NCBI GenBank assembly: GCA_043720875.1
Contig: JAYSRU010000139.1
Span: forward strand, 1 to 13,347
DNA length: 13,347 bases
Source of the DNA: JAYSRU01 sp043720875
GTDB taxonomy: Bacteria > Bacteroidota > Bacteroidia > Flavobacteriales_D > Crocinitomicaceae
Direction of reading: 5' to 3'
The notes under the pieces are model-generated. The model saw nothing but the letters and a program-made list of their open reading frames with translations, ran no database searches and was not told where the DNA came from. The position numbers were made by a program, and so were the translations under genes. This document shows, in pieces, positions 1 through 6,895 of the stretch (within the stretch, counting starts at the first letter, position 1; each line of letters begins with the position of its first letter).

Positions 1-20
1 ACGTTCTTAATGAGTCGTAG

Positions 21-56
21 AAATCAAGGTTAAGATTTACAGCCTTGATTTTTTCT
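21..56 (+). terminator. Rho-independent terminator of an off-window gene
   Basis: AAATCAAGG (21-29) pairs perfectly with CCTTGATTT (43-51). A T.G and a T-A pair extend the stem inward, leaving a loop of about 9 nt, and a T-rich tail follows. The position suits the 3' end of a plus-strand gene that stops just before or at the window edge. The first 20 bases contain stop triplets, but too little is visible to identify that gene. Confidence 0.6.
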
Positions 57-60
57 TTTG

Positions 61-96
61 TTACTTTTCTTTTTAATCAAGAAAAAAGAAAAGTAA
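61..96. repeat. Perfect 14-bp AT-rich inverted repeat
   Basis: TTACTTTTCTTTTT (61-74) is the exact reverse complement of AAAAAGAAAAGTAA (83-96), around an 8-nt loop. The poly-purine/poly-pyrimidine arms with a GTAA core resemble, from memory, extragenic palindromes scattered through Bacteroidota genomes. It may add to termination behind the hairpin at 21-56, or be one copy of a dispersed repeat. Only one copy is seen in this window, so dispersal is inferred. Confidence 0.5.
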
Positions 97-120
97 AAAC
101 AGTAGGCGAAGCTTATCGAT

Positions 121-198
121 TGATTTTATCGGGCAACAATGATTTTTAGTAAAAGACCTTGATTTTATCGGGCAACAATGATTTTTAGTAAAAGACCT
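121..198. repeat. Two exact 39-bp tandem copies
   Basis: The unit at 121-159, beginning TGATTTTATCGGGCAACAAT and ending AAAAGACCT, is repeated base for base at 160-198. The sequence after copy two (199-212) is a degraded start of a third unit: TGGCTTTGTCAGGG against TGATTTTATC-GGG. The end of the second copy supplies the 5' arm of the terminator at 190-222. It most likely arose by slippage or unequal recombination. No coding potential is seen. Confidence 0.9.
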
Positions 199-222
199 TG
201 GCTTTGTCAGGGTCTTTTTTTT
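190..222 (+). terminator. Rho-independent terminator
   Basis: AAAAGACCTTG (190-200) pairs with CAGGGTCTTTT (208-218) as 11 bp with one G.T wobble, around loop GCTTTGT. T continues to 222, giving eight T in a row. It is the strongest terminator in the leading intergenic region. A-rich sequence before the stem could let it work in both directions. Confidence 0.7.
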
Positions 223-358
223 ACACCCAACGTGGTAATCTCAACAGATTGTTAAAAAACAAACCAATTCTTTTGTGTACTAACAAATGAGTGTAAATTC
301 ATGGTCTAAATAATGTATAAATTCTAATTTTTTGTAAAGCCAAACGAATAGAACTATG
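223..358. other. AT-rich intergenic DNA without visible feature
   Basis: This completes the gene-free stretch 1-385. Apart from the hairpins and repeats at 21-222 and the promoter element at 359-366, no open frame of useful length, RNA gene or clear operator is seen here. Confidence 0.6.
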
Positions 359-366
359 TAACTTTG
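359..366 (+). promoter_or_regulatory. Bacteroidota -7 element of the 386-1603 gene
   Basis: TAACTTTG is an exact match to the Bacteroidota primary-sigma -7 consensus TAnnTTTG and ends 19 nt before the ATG at 386. The nearest upstream TTTG (331-334) is 24 nt away, wider than the usual spacing, so the -33 part is weak. Transcription would start around 372, giving a leader of about 13 nt. Confidence 0.6.
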
Positions 367-385
367 GCGAACCATTTAAAATAAC

Positions 386-1603
386 ATGAATCAATTTAAA
401 CTAGGATTAATTAAAGAAGGTAAAGTTCCACCGGATAAACGCGTAGCCCTTTCACCTGATCAATGTGTTCTGGTTCAAAAGAAATTTCCAAATGTCAAGG
501 TGGTTGTTCAACCTAGTTCTATTCGTTGTTTTACGGATCAACAGTATTTAGATGCTGGCATTGCGATGCAAGAAGATTTATCTGATTGTGATGTATTAAT
601 GGGGATCAAAGAAGTCAAAGTTGAAGACCTTATTCCCAACAAGAAATACCTATTTTTCTCACACACATTCAAGAAGCAGCCTTATAATAGAGCCTTGTTA
701 CAGGCAATTTTAGATAAAAACATTCAACTCATTGACTATGAGATTTTAAAAAATCTTGCAGGAAAACGGTTGATCGGATTTGGAAGATATGCTGGTATTG
801 TGGGCTGTTACAATGGCTTTCGTTTACTAGGATTGAAGCACAAGCTTTATGCGTTAAAACCAGCGCATGAATGTCATGATAGAGTTGAATTGGAAGCAGA
901 ATTAAAGAAAGTTGTTTTGCCTGCGTCAACAAAAATTGTGTTATCAGGTTTTGGAAGAGTAGGGCATGGCGCTAGAGAAATATTAGACTTATTACCAATT
1001 CTTGAGGTTTCGCCAGAAGAATATTTGAAACGAGAATTTAATCAGGCTGTTTTTACACACCTAGAAGCTGAAGATTATTATGTGCGTAAAGATGGTGCTG
1101 CTTTCGATAAATCTGACTTTTACAAGAATGGAACGGATTACAAATCAAAATTCATAGATTACGCCAAGCAATCCGACATGTATGTTGCTTGTCATTATTG
1201 GGCGAACAGTAACCCCTTAATTTTAACAGCACCTGAAATTGAAATTGCAGCTTCTCGCTTGAAAGTTATTTCCGATGTTTCTTGTGACATTAAAGGTCCA
1301 ATAGCATCAACGTTACGTCCAAGTACTATTGCAAATCCTTTTTACGGATATGATCCAAAATCAGGAAATGAGTGTGATGCTTTTGACGTGGATGCCGTTG
1401 CAGTCATGGCGGTAGATAATTTACCATGTGAATTGCCAAAAGATGCAAGTGAAGATTTTGGAAATGAATTATTAAAATATATTCTTTCTCCTTTAATTGT
1501 AGAAGATCCTGATAATGTTATTGGTCGTGGTTCTGAAACAAATTTAAATGGCGAGTTAACAGAATCTTATCAATATTTACAAGCTTATTTAGAAAATAAA
1601 TAA
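386..1603 (+). CDS. Lys1/alanine-dehydrogenase-type NAD(P)-dependent oxidoreductase
   Basis: A cytoplasmic 405-residue protein of the alanine dehydrogenase/saccharopine dehydrogenase (Lys1) superfamily. The N-terminal AlaDh/PNT-like domain (about 5-130) has the KEGKVPPDKRVALSP start typical of the group. It also has GIKE with Lys75 and FFSHTFKKQ with His93, which line up with the catalytic Lys and His of yeast Lys1. The Rossmann nucleotide loop is GFGRVGHG (188-195). DVSCDIKGPI (297-306) matches the Lys1 DVSCD motif. Family members form or oxidise the C-N bond of amino acids such as saccharopine or alanine. The substrate cannot be told from sequence, but the motifs favour a Lys1-like enzyme over classical alanine dehydrogenase. 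The gene is monocistronic, with its own -7 element at 359 and a terminator at 1638. No saccharopine-pathway partner lies in the window. Confidence 0.85.
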   Translation: MNQFKLGLIKEGKVPPDKRVALSPDQCVLVQKKFPNVKVVVQPSSIRCFTDQQYLDAGIAMQEDLSDCDVLMGIKEVKVEDLIPNKKYLFFSHTFKKQPYNRALLQAILDKNIQLIDYEILKNLAGKRLIGFGRYAGIVGCYNGFRLLGLKHKLYALKPAHECHDRVELEAELKKVVLPASTKIVLSGFGRVGHGAREILDLLPILEVSPEEYLKREFNQAVFTHLEAEDYYVRKDGAAFDKSDFYKNGTDYKSKFIDYAKQSDMYVACHYWANSNPLILTAPEIEIAASRLKVISDVSCDIKGPIASTLRPSTIANPFYGYDPKSGNECDAFDVDAVAVMAVDNLPCELPKDASEDFGNELLKYILSPLIVEDPDNVIGRGSETNLNGELTESYQYLQAYLENK

Positions 1604-1637
1604 GCAAGAATTGAAATACCTTGAACATATTAGCTGA

Positions 1638-1672
1638 CAAAAAAGTCCGATCATTTGATCGGACTTTTTTTG
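1638..1672. terminator. Bidirectional terminator between convergent genes
   Basis: AAAAAAGTCCGATC (1639-1652) pairs perfectly with GATCGGACTTTTTT (1657-1670) around a 4-nt loop. A-run and T-run flank the GC core, so it can end transcription from both sides: the oxidoreductase on the plus strand and the oligopeptidase (stop at 1731) on the minus strand. Confidence 0.9.
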
Positions 1673-1730
1673 TAAATCGTTATTTCAAAAAACAACTATA
1701 GACAGTTACATTGGTTTTGCCATGGTCTGA

Positions 1731-3422
1731 CTATTCAAATTTTGTCAATTCATGTTTCACAACAGCCATCAATGAACTTAGTTTCTCTTCTGAAAAGTCA
1801 AAATCAACACCCGCGATAGCGTATAATTCTTTTAACTCTCTGGTATAACCTAAAGCTAAAGCATTTTTATAGTTGTCTATTGCCAGTTCTTTGTTACTCA
1901 GACTGTTTTTCCAAACACCCAAGGCTCCCAATTGGGCGATGCCATATTCAATGTAATAGAAAGGCACTTCGAAGAGGTGTAGCTGTCGTTGCCAAGAAGT
2001 AGCAGTAACTTCTTCATATCCTGTCCAATCTGTAACACCTGTTCCATATTCACGGTTAAGTGATGTCCATTTATTGGTTCTTTCTTCGTTAGAATGCGTT
2101 GGGTTGGTATAAATCCAATGTTGAAACTCATCAATTTGTGCAATCCAAGGCAACAATTTTATGGTAGAAGTAATTTGTTCTTTTTTAGCTCTCTTTAAAT
2201 CGTTAGGATCTTTGTAAAAATAATCCCAATGTGGCATAGTTAACATTTCCATACTCATGGAAGCCAATTCTGCGACTTCACTTGGAAGGTTTTTGTAACC
2301 AGTTAATTCTAAATCTGCACTTAAGAAAGAATGTACCGCATGTCCGCCCTCATGTACCATCGTTACCAAATCGCGTTGAGATCCAACAGCATTCATGAAA
2401 ATGAAAGGAACATTGGATTCATACAACGGATAGTTGTAACCACCTGGAGCCTTACCTGGTTTCGAATCCAAATCAATATGTTTCATTTCTCGCATATGTG
2501 TTAGGCATTCGGAGAAATAGGGATCTACCTTTGAAAACATTTGAATGCAACCTTCCATGAGTTGGTCTCCAGTTTCGAACGGTTTAAGAGGTGCAAATCC
2601 ATCAGGATCAACCTCAGTATCCCAAGGTTTTAAATTCGTGACGCCTAATTTTGCTTTATGTTTTTCTTGTTGTTCTTTTACAAACGGAACGATTACTGAT
2701 TTTACAGCATTGTGAAAATTAAAACAATCTTCTTTGGTATAATCAAATCGGCCTAATACTTTAAATTTGTAATCTCTGTAATTCTCAAATCCTGCGTTCA
2801 ATGCAATTTGATGACGGAGATTAATGAGCTCATTAAACAGAGTATCCAGTTTGTCACGATCTTCGGCTCTCCGGGTTGCCATTAATTCAAAAACATCTTT
2901 GCGTACATTTGCATCTTGTTCGCGAAGAAAGTTGCCTGCGCGTTGCATGGTGTATTTCTCTCCTTTGTATTCAATGCTTTGAGCTGCTGAAATACTTCCA
3001 AATTTTTGACTTGCTTCATTTACTTTGGCATCCAAGGCAATATTCTCTTCACGGTACAAAGCAAGCGTAGTTTCAATACTACGACGGTAAATTTTTATTC
3101 CGCTGTCGGTTAATTCGTGCCCAAAAGGTTCAGACATTAATTTTTCATTTAATTTATCATCCCAAGGAGCAATTTCTGGTTGAATATCTGTGATGAAGGT
3201 GTTATATGACTTACTGCATTCAGCATCTGTTGTATCAATGGTCATTTTTATATAACGCCATGCACAATCTTCTTCTAATACTGCATCGAGTTCACTTTTA
3301 TTCTTGAGCCATGTTTGGTATTCCTCTTTGGTTTCAATTACCCGTTTATGTAATTCTTCAAAATAAGGTTTCACATCCTCCCATGTATTTATTGTTAGAT
3401 CTTTTGCGATGTATGTTCTCAT
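1731..3422 (-). CDS. M3 family oligoendopeptidase (PepF-like)
   Basis: A 563-residue zinc metallopeptidase of clan MA, family M3 (oligoendopeptidase F group), which cuts short peptides in the cytoplasm; no signal peptide is seen. The zinc site is HEGGH, with His357 and His361 as ligands and Glu358 as the general base. The downstream SEVAELASM supplies the third ligand, probably Glu385. The helix LHLFEVPFYYIEYGIAQLGA (480-500) is the typical C-terminal M3 signature whose His and Tyr residues line the substrate cleft. Length is normal for the family. The ATG at 3422 is preceded by a -7 element at 3492-3499, giving a leader of roughly 60 nt. It is transcribed alone, isolated by the terminators at 1638 and 3551. 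The likely role is recycling of peptides in general protein turnover. Confidence 0.92.
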   Translation of the reverse strand: MRTYIAKDLTINTWEDVKPYFEELHKRVIETKEEYQTWLKNKSELDAVLEEDCAWRYIKMTIDTTDAECSKSYNTFITDIQPEIAPWDDKLNEKLMSEPFGHELTDSGIKIYRRSIETTLALYREENIALDAKVNEASQKFGSISAAQSIEYKGEKYTMQRAGNFLREQDANVRKDVFELMATRRAEDRDKLDTLFNELINLRHQIALNAGFENYRDYKFKVLGRFDYTKEDCFNFHNAVKSVIVPFVKEQQEKHKAKLGVTNLKPWDTEVDPDGFAPLKPFETGDQLMEGCIQMFSKVDPYFSECLTHMREMKHIDLDSKPGKAPGGYNYPLYESNVPFIFMNAVGSQRDLVTMVHEGGHAVHSFLSADLELTGYKNLPSEVAELASMSMEMLTMPHWDYFYKDPNDLKRAKKEQITSTIKLLPWIAQIDEFQHWIYTNPTHSNEERTNKWTSLNREYGTGVTDWTGYEEVTATSWQRQLHLFEVPFYYIEYGIAQLGALGVWKNSLSNKELAIDNYKNALALGYTRELKELYAIAGVDFDFSEEKLSSLMAVVKHELTKFE

Positions 3423-3491
3423 GAAAAATGTGGTTTATCGTTTTTTGTTTATCAAATACCTTTAATATAAAGTTATGTCTTGTATTAGATT

Positions 3492-3499
3492 CAAAGTTA
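3492..3499 (-). promoter_or_regulatory. -7 element of the oligopeptidase gene
   Basis: Read on the minus strand this is TAACTTTG, identical to the element at 359-366 and an exact TAnnTTTG match. It lies 69 nt upstream of the ATG at 3422. No TTG at standard spacing is seen further upstream, so only the -7 half is supported. Confidence 0.5.
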
Positions 3500-3550
3500 A
3501 ACTTTAGTTTCAATTAAAAAGAATCCAAAGATTTTTAATGCAGTAACCGG

Positions 3551-3586
3551 TAAAAAAAAAGCCATCAGTCAATCGACTCATGGCTT
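3551..3586 (-). terminator. Terminator of the DUF5606 gene
   Basis: AAGCCAT-C-AGTC (3559-3570) pairs with GACT-C-ATGGCTT (3575-3586) around loop AATC, with a single C/C mismatch. The A-run at 3552-3560 becomes a U-tract on the minus-strand transcript. It sits 34 nt after the stop of the DUF5606 gene. Confidence 0.85.
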
Positions 3587-3619
3587 ATAAAAGTATATAG
3601 CATATTAATTCTTCAAATT

Positions 3620-4186
3620 CTAACTTCCTCTTGTTCCTCCAGTTTTCTTAGGAGCAGCTTTTGGAGCGCCTTTGGCTGCATTTTGTTTTGCAGCAACAGC
3701 AGGTTTAGCCGTAGTTTTTGGTTTTGCAGCAGCCTTAGGCTTTGCAGTAGTTTTTTCTTTGCCTTCTGCTTCATCAGATTTGGTTGTTTCTGCAACAACT
3801 TCGTCTAATTCTAATGCATCAGCTTTATGTAAAATATTGTACCATTGAAATAACTTTTTTACATCAGATGGGTAAACTCTAGTGTCATCCCAATTTGGTA
3901 AAATTGTACTCAAATAAGCTTGTTGTTTTTTCAAATCTTCTTTATGACTTATGGTAACACCACCCTTTTCTTTGGCGTGAATCGTATTATAGATATCGCT
4001 TAAAGATTTATCTTCCTCAGTGGTATACAAGCTGATGTCTTCCAAAGCAGAAACTTTATCCGATGCATAAGCAGGAGTTCGTTTTTTGTCTTCTAAATTT
4101 TCAACAATAATATTGTTCTTTCCTTGGCCAACGACTTTAAAAAGTCCTGGTTTGCCAGCAATAAAAATAATTCCTTTTAATTTCAT
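3620..4186 (-). CDS. DUF5606 family protein with Lys/Ala/Pro-rich tail
   Basis: A 188-residue protein whose first ~130 residues match the Bacteroidota DUF5606 family. It begins MKLKGIIFIAGKPGLFKVV, followed by a small beta-rich domain with NNIIVENL and ALEDISLYT. The function of the family is unknown to me. Residues about 143-188 form a low-complexity tail of AKPK/AAAKPK-type repeats ending GGTRGS. This is very basic and resembles histone H1 tails, suggesting nucleic-acid contact; that is inference. The ATG at 4186 is chosen because the family starts here and a -7 element lies 18 nt upstream. An in-frame TTG at 4207 overlaps that element and is unlikely. The gene lies 48 bp after the subtilase gene on the same strand, so it may also be read through from it. 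There is no signal peptide. Confidence 0.85.
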   Translation of the reverse strand: MKLKGIIFIAGKPGLFKVVGQGKNNIIVENLEDKKRTPAYASDKVSALEDISLYTTEEDKSLSDIYNTIHAKEKGGVTISHKEDLKKQQAYLSTILPNWDDTRVYPSDVKKLFQWYNILHKADALELDEVVAETTKSDEAEGKEKTTAKPKAAAKPKTTAKPAVAAKQNAAKGAPKAAPKKTGGTRGS

Positions 4187-4204
4187 GTGTTTCTTAATCT
4201 GGGT

Positions 4205-4212
4205 CAAAAATA
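4205..4212 (-). promoter_or_regulatory. -7 element of the DUF5606 gene
   Basis: On the minus strand this reads TATTTTTG, an exact TAnnTTTG match, 18 nt upstream of the ATG at 4186. The spacing matches that of three other genes here and supports the shorter start. No TTG is seen at -33. Confidence 0.5.
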
Positions 4213-4234
4213 GTTAAATCTTTTACGTTTGACT

Positions 4235-6775
4235 CTATTTAACAGTTATTTTACGAACTACTTTTAGTTCTCTTGCTTCAATATGCATAAAATACACGCC
4301 TTTTGAATAGTTCGAAACATCTATTTTACCTTTTGTACTAGGTTTTTCTGAAATGAACATTGATTTTCCATTCATGTCAAATATTTCTATTTTAACTATG
4401 TTTTTCTCACTCTTATAGTTAACATATGAGCTGGATGGATTCGGCCAAACTTGGAAATCGGTTATATCTTGTTGGACCAGGCCTGTTGTTATGGAAATTG
4501 CTACGGATGTTTCAACACAATTAGTTGTACTTGTATGTGTGGCAGTTAAAATTCCGCTAGTTTGTCCAGTAAAGTCAAATGTTAATCCTGTCCCAACTGC
4601 AATACCGTCCAAGTACCAGGTAATTGCTCCTGTTCCTGGGAAATTTGTGACACTATAAATTTGTCCACCAGAATAACCGATTGTAGGAATAACCGCTGGT
4701 AAAAGAGATGTAATGGTGATGGTGTCATAAAGTTTACAACCGCTACTATTAACTGCTATAGCACTTATACTTCCAGGACTTACAACATAAATTGTGTCTG
4801 TTGTTTCTAATGTGTTCCAAGTTATGCTAGCAAACAACGGATCTGTTGTTACTAAAGTAGGATTTGCGCATTGATACAAAGAGGTTAAATAAACATGATT
4901 TAAACTGTCGAATATTTTCTCTGCATTTACGAAACCATAACCATAACCGTAATTAGGTAATGCCCCTGAAAATGCAGTTGCTTCACCTGCTCTGATGATG
5001 GCGTTTTTCACTTCTTGCCAGCTAGCATTCGGACAATAACTTAAATACAATGCTGCAATACCTGCCACTACAGGTGAAGCAATCGAAGTTCCTCCATTAC
5101 GAATGTGCATACCACCTTGGCCAAGTAAGTTTGTACCGGCATTTAAAGCAAGTACGGATAAAGGTCCTGCAGACAAAGTCATGTCACCACAAGCACTTAC
5201 ATCTGGTTTTTGAAGATTTAGTCGACTAGGTCCTTTGCTTGAAGCAATACTTAATTTGTATGGAGTTGTAACCGAACTAGGAAAAAAGGGATTATTGTTT
5301 ACATCTATATAGCTAGATTTGTTACCAACATTCCCAACGGTAATAATGTGATCAGAATTAACCCATGATGTAACCATTGTTTTTAAGGTATCAGGAAAAA
5401 CGTAGGTATTAGCATTAGGCAGTTGACTCGCAAGTGTTGGGTCACTTACAAAATTGGAATAACCAAAGACTGAACCACTCCATGCATCCATACCATTGGC
5501 GCCTGTAGTGTTGATGCGGACGCGATATTGATTTGAATCAGGAATGTCTACATATCCTTCTATATGCAATCTTCCATTATTTATTTCTTTATATATATAT
5601 GCGGTTCCAAGTAATTGAGAGCCGGGTGTGGTTATTGGTGTTGTTACAGTAGTCGATAAAGCCGAGTTAGCAGCGAAGAAAGGGATACTTGCGCGCTCCA
5701 CCACATTTGGTGAAATTTTGTCGATTGATATTGACATTCTCAAACTCGTGGCAATACTAGCATCTGCCCACATGTCGAAATAACAGTTGTTCGCACTTAT
5801 AGCGCCCGATGGATTTGGGATCATCCAAGTGCTGCTCGTATCCGTTGCAGGTTTATCAAAATTAATATGCCACTTTCCAATGGCACCAGCATTTCCAGCT
5901 GCCGCAACAATAACGCGACCATTTTGCGCCGCGACTAAATTTTCCATCATAATACTCGCTGGATCTAAATTGTCATGACTTCCAAAATAATCGCCGTAAC
6001 TAATATTGACCACTGCTGGCATATTCACGGCGTCAGCCTTTTCGAAAATGTAAGCACAAGCATCGGCAACAGTAAGTGTCCAGTTAGCTGCGTTTTGATT
6101 GGTTTTAACTATGACGATCTTACTTTCCGGCGCAACACCCAAGTTTCGGCCATTTGCCAATGCGTTCCCAGACCCAACACCTGTAACGGTTGTTCCATGG
6201 CCTTGTGTATCGTTATAGGTGCACGTTCCGTTCGCAATCATTGTTGAATCGCATACTGCGCCATAACCATATGGTGAAGGGGTTGTTACATTGTTTGGCT
6301 GCGCTTGGTCCCAAAAATATAATACGCGTGTATTGCCTAAATTATCTCTGAAGTCTAAATGATTATAATCTAAACCATTATCGAGATAACCCATAACAAC
6401 ATTCTTACCTTTTAATACAGTATTTAATAGATCGCCATTGTGAAGCGATTTAACTTTATGCCTCATCAAGGTTGTATCGCTCATTGCCTTTGGGTTACTC
6501 CGTTCGAAAAACACGTTACCAATGCTATGGTTTTTTGATTTTTCATCAATCCAGCGAGCCGTTGTTGTAACGTATATCCATTCTTTTGTAATCGCTTTAG
6601 CGTAAACTTTCTCGTTTTCCAACAATTGAAGCGTTGGTATTCCCAGATTTTCTATTGCAAAGCAAGTTAATTCATCAGGATGACTAGTAAGGAATTTTTT
6701 AAAATGTAAACCTTCAACTTGAGAAAATGAAATAGAATAGTAGCTGCAAAGTATTATTAGTAATAGGTTTTTCAT
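4235..6775 (-). CDS. T9SS-secreted subtilisin-like (S8) serine protease
   Basis: An 846-residue secreted protease, numbered from the ATG at 6775. The signal peptide is MKNLLLIILCSYYSISFS, with likely cleavage before Gln19. The S8 catalytic domain carries Asp132 (YLDNGLD), His193 (TQGHGT), oxyanion Asn295 (AAAGNAG) and Ser564 (GGTSIASP). Asn295 and Ser564 lie about 270 residues apart, against 66 in subtilisin. The extra ~200 residues (about 300-440 and around them) are beta-rich and recall the jelly-roll insert of CspB-type S8 proteases. Two Ig/PKD-like segments follow (about 640-765). The C-terminus (about 771-846) is a type A T9SS sorting domain with FQVWPNPSS, KIEIFDMNGK and KGVYFMHI. The protein should therefore cross the outer membrane by type IX secretion and be surface-attached or released. 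An in-frame TTG at 6793 is a weaker start. Confidence 0.9.
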   Translation of the reverse strand: MKNLLLIILCSYYSISFSQVEGLHFKKFLTSHPDELTCFAIENLGIPTLQLLENEKVYAKAITKEWIYVTTTARWIDEKSKNHSIGNVFFERSNPKAMSDTTLMRHKVKSLHNGDLLNTVLKGKNVVMGYLDNGLDYNHLDFRDNLGNTRVLYFWDQAQPNNVTTPSPYGYGAVCDSTMIANGTCTYNDTQGHGTTVTGVGSGNALANGRNLGVAPESKIVIVKTNQNAANWTLTVADACAYIFEKADAVNMPAVVNISYGDYFGSHDNLDPASIMMENLVAAQNGRVIVAAAGNAGAIGKWHINFDKPATDTSSTWMIPNPSGAISANNCYFDMWADASIATSLRMSISIDKISPNVVERASIPFFAANSALSTTVTTPITTPGSQLLGTAYIYKEINNGRLHIEGYVDIPDSNQYRVRINTTGANGMDAWSGSVFGYSNFVSDPTLASQLPNANTYVFPDTLKTMVTSWVNSDHIITVGNVGNKSSYIDVNNNPFFPSSVTTPYKLSIASSKGPSRLNLQKPDVSACGDMTLSAGPLSVLALNAGTNLLGQGGMHIRNGGTSIASPVVAGIAALYLSYCPNASWQEVKNAIIRAGEATAFSGALPNYGYGYGFVNAEKIFDSLNHVYLTSLYQCANPTLVTTDPLFASITWNTLETTDTIYVVSPGSISAIAVNSSGCKLYDTITITSLLPAVIPTIGYSGGQIYSVTNFPGTGAITWYLDGIAVGTGLTFDFTGQTSGILTATHTSTTNCVETSVAISITTGLVQQDITDFQVWPNPSSSYVNYKSEKNIVKIEIFDMNGKSMFISEKPSTKGKIDVSNYSKGVYFMHIEARELKVVRKITVK

Positions 6776-6895
6776 TGGAAAATATAATTTCAATAAAAAT
6801 ACAAAATAAATAGTTAACTGTTATTAAAATGAAAATATTTATACTACTTTCGGCATCAATAATAACCAAATCAACGATCTTTTAGTATATATTTT
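6776..6895. promoter_or_regulatory. Divergent promoter region between two subtilases
   Basis: This 120-bp AT-rich spacer must hold both promoters. On the plus strand TACTTTCG (6845-6852) differs from TAnnTTTG at one base and lies 43 nt before the ATG at 6896. On the minus strand TTATTTTG (6809-6802) also has one mismatch and lies 26 nt before the ATG at 6775. Neither has a convincing TTG at -33. No operator palindrome is seen. Confidence 0.4.

Noticed and set aside
121..198. CRISPR array
   Set aside because: The two copies are directly adjacent with no spacers and no cas genes are nearby.
4187..4207. TTG start adding seven residues to the DUF5606 protein
   Set aside because: It overlaps the -7 element, and the family begins at the following ATG (MKLKGII).
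5787..6247. Plus-strand open frames opposite the T9SS subtilase
   Set aside because: They are antisense to a clearly conserved protease and contain no recognisable domain, signal or promoter.
6776..6793. TTG start of the T9SS subtilase
   Set aside because: The ATG at 6775 gives a normal signal peptide; the extra six residues add nothing.
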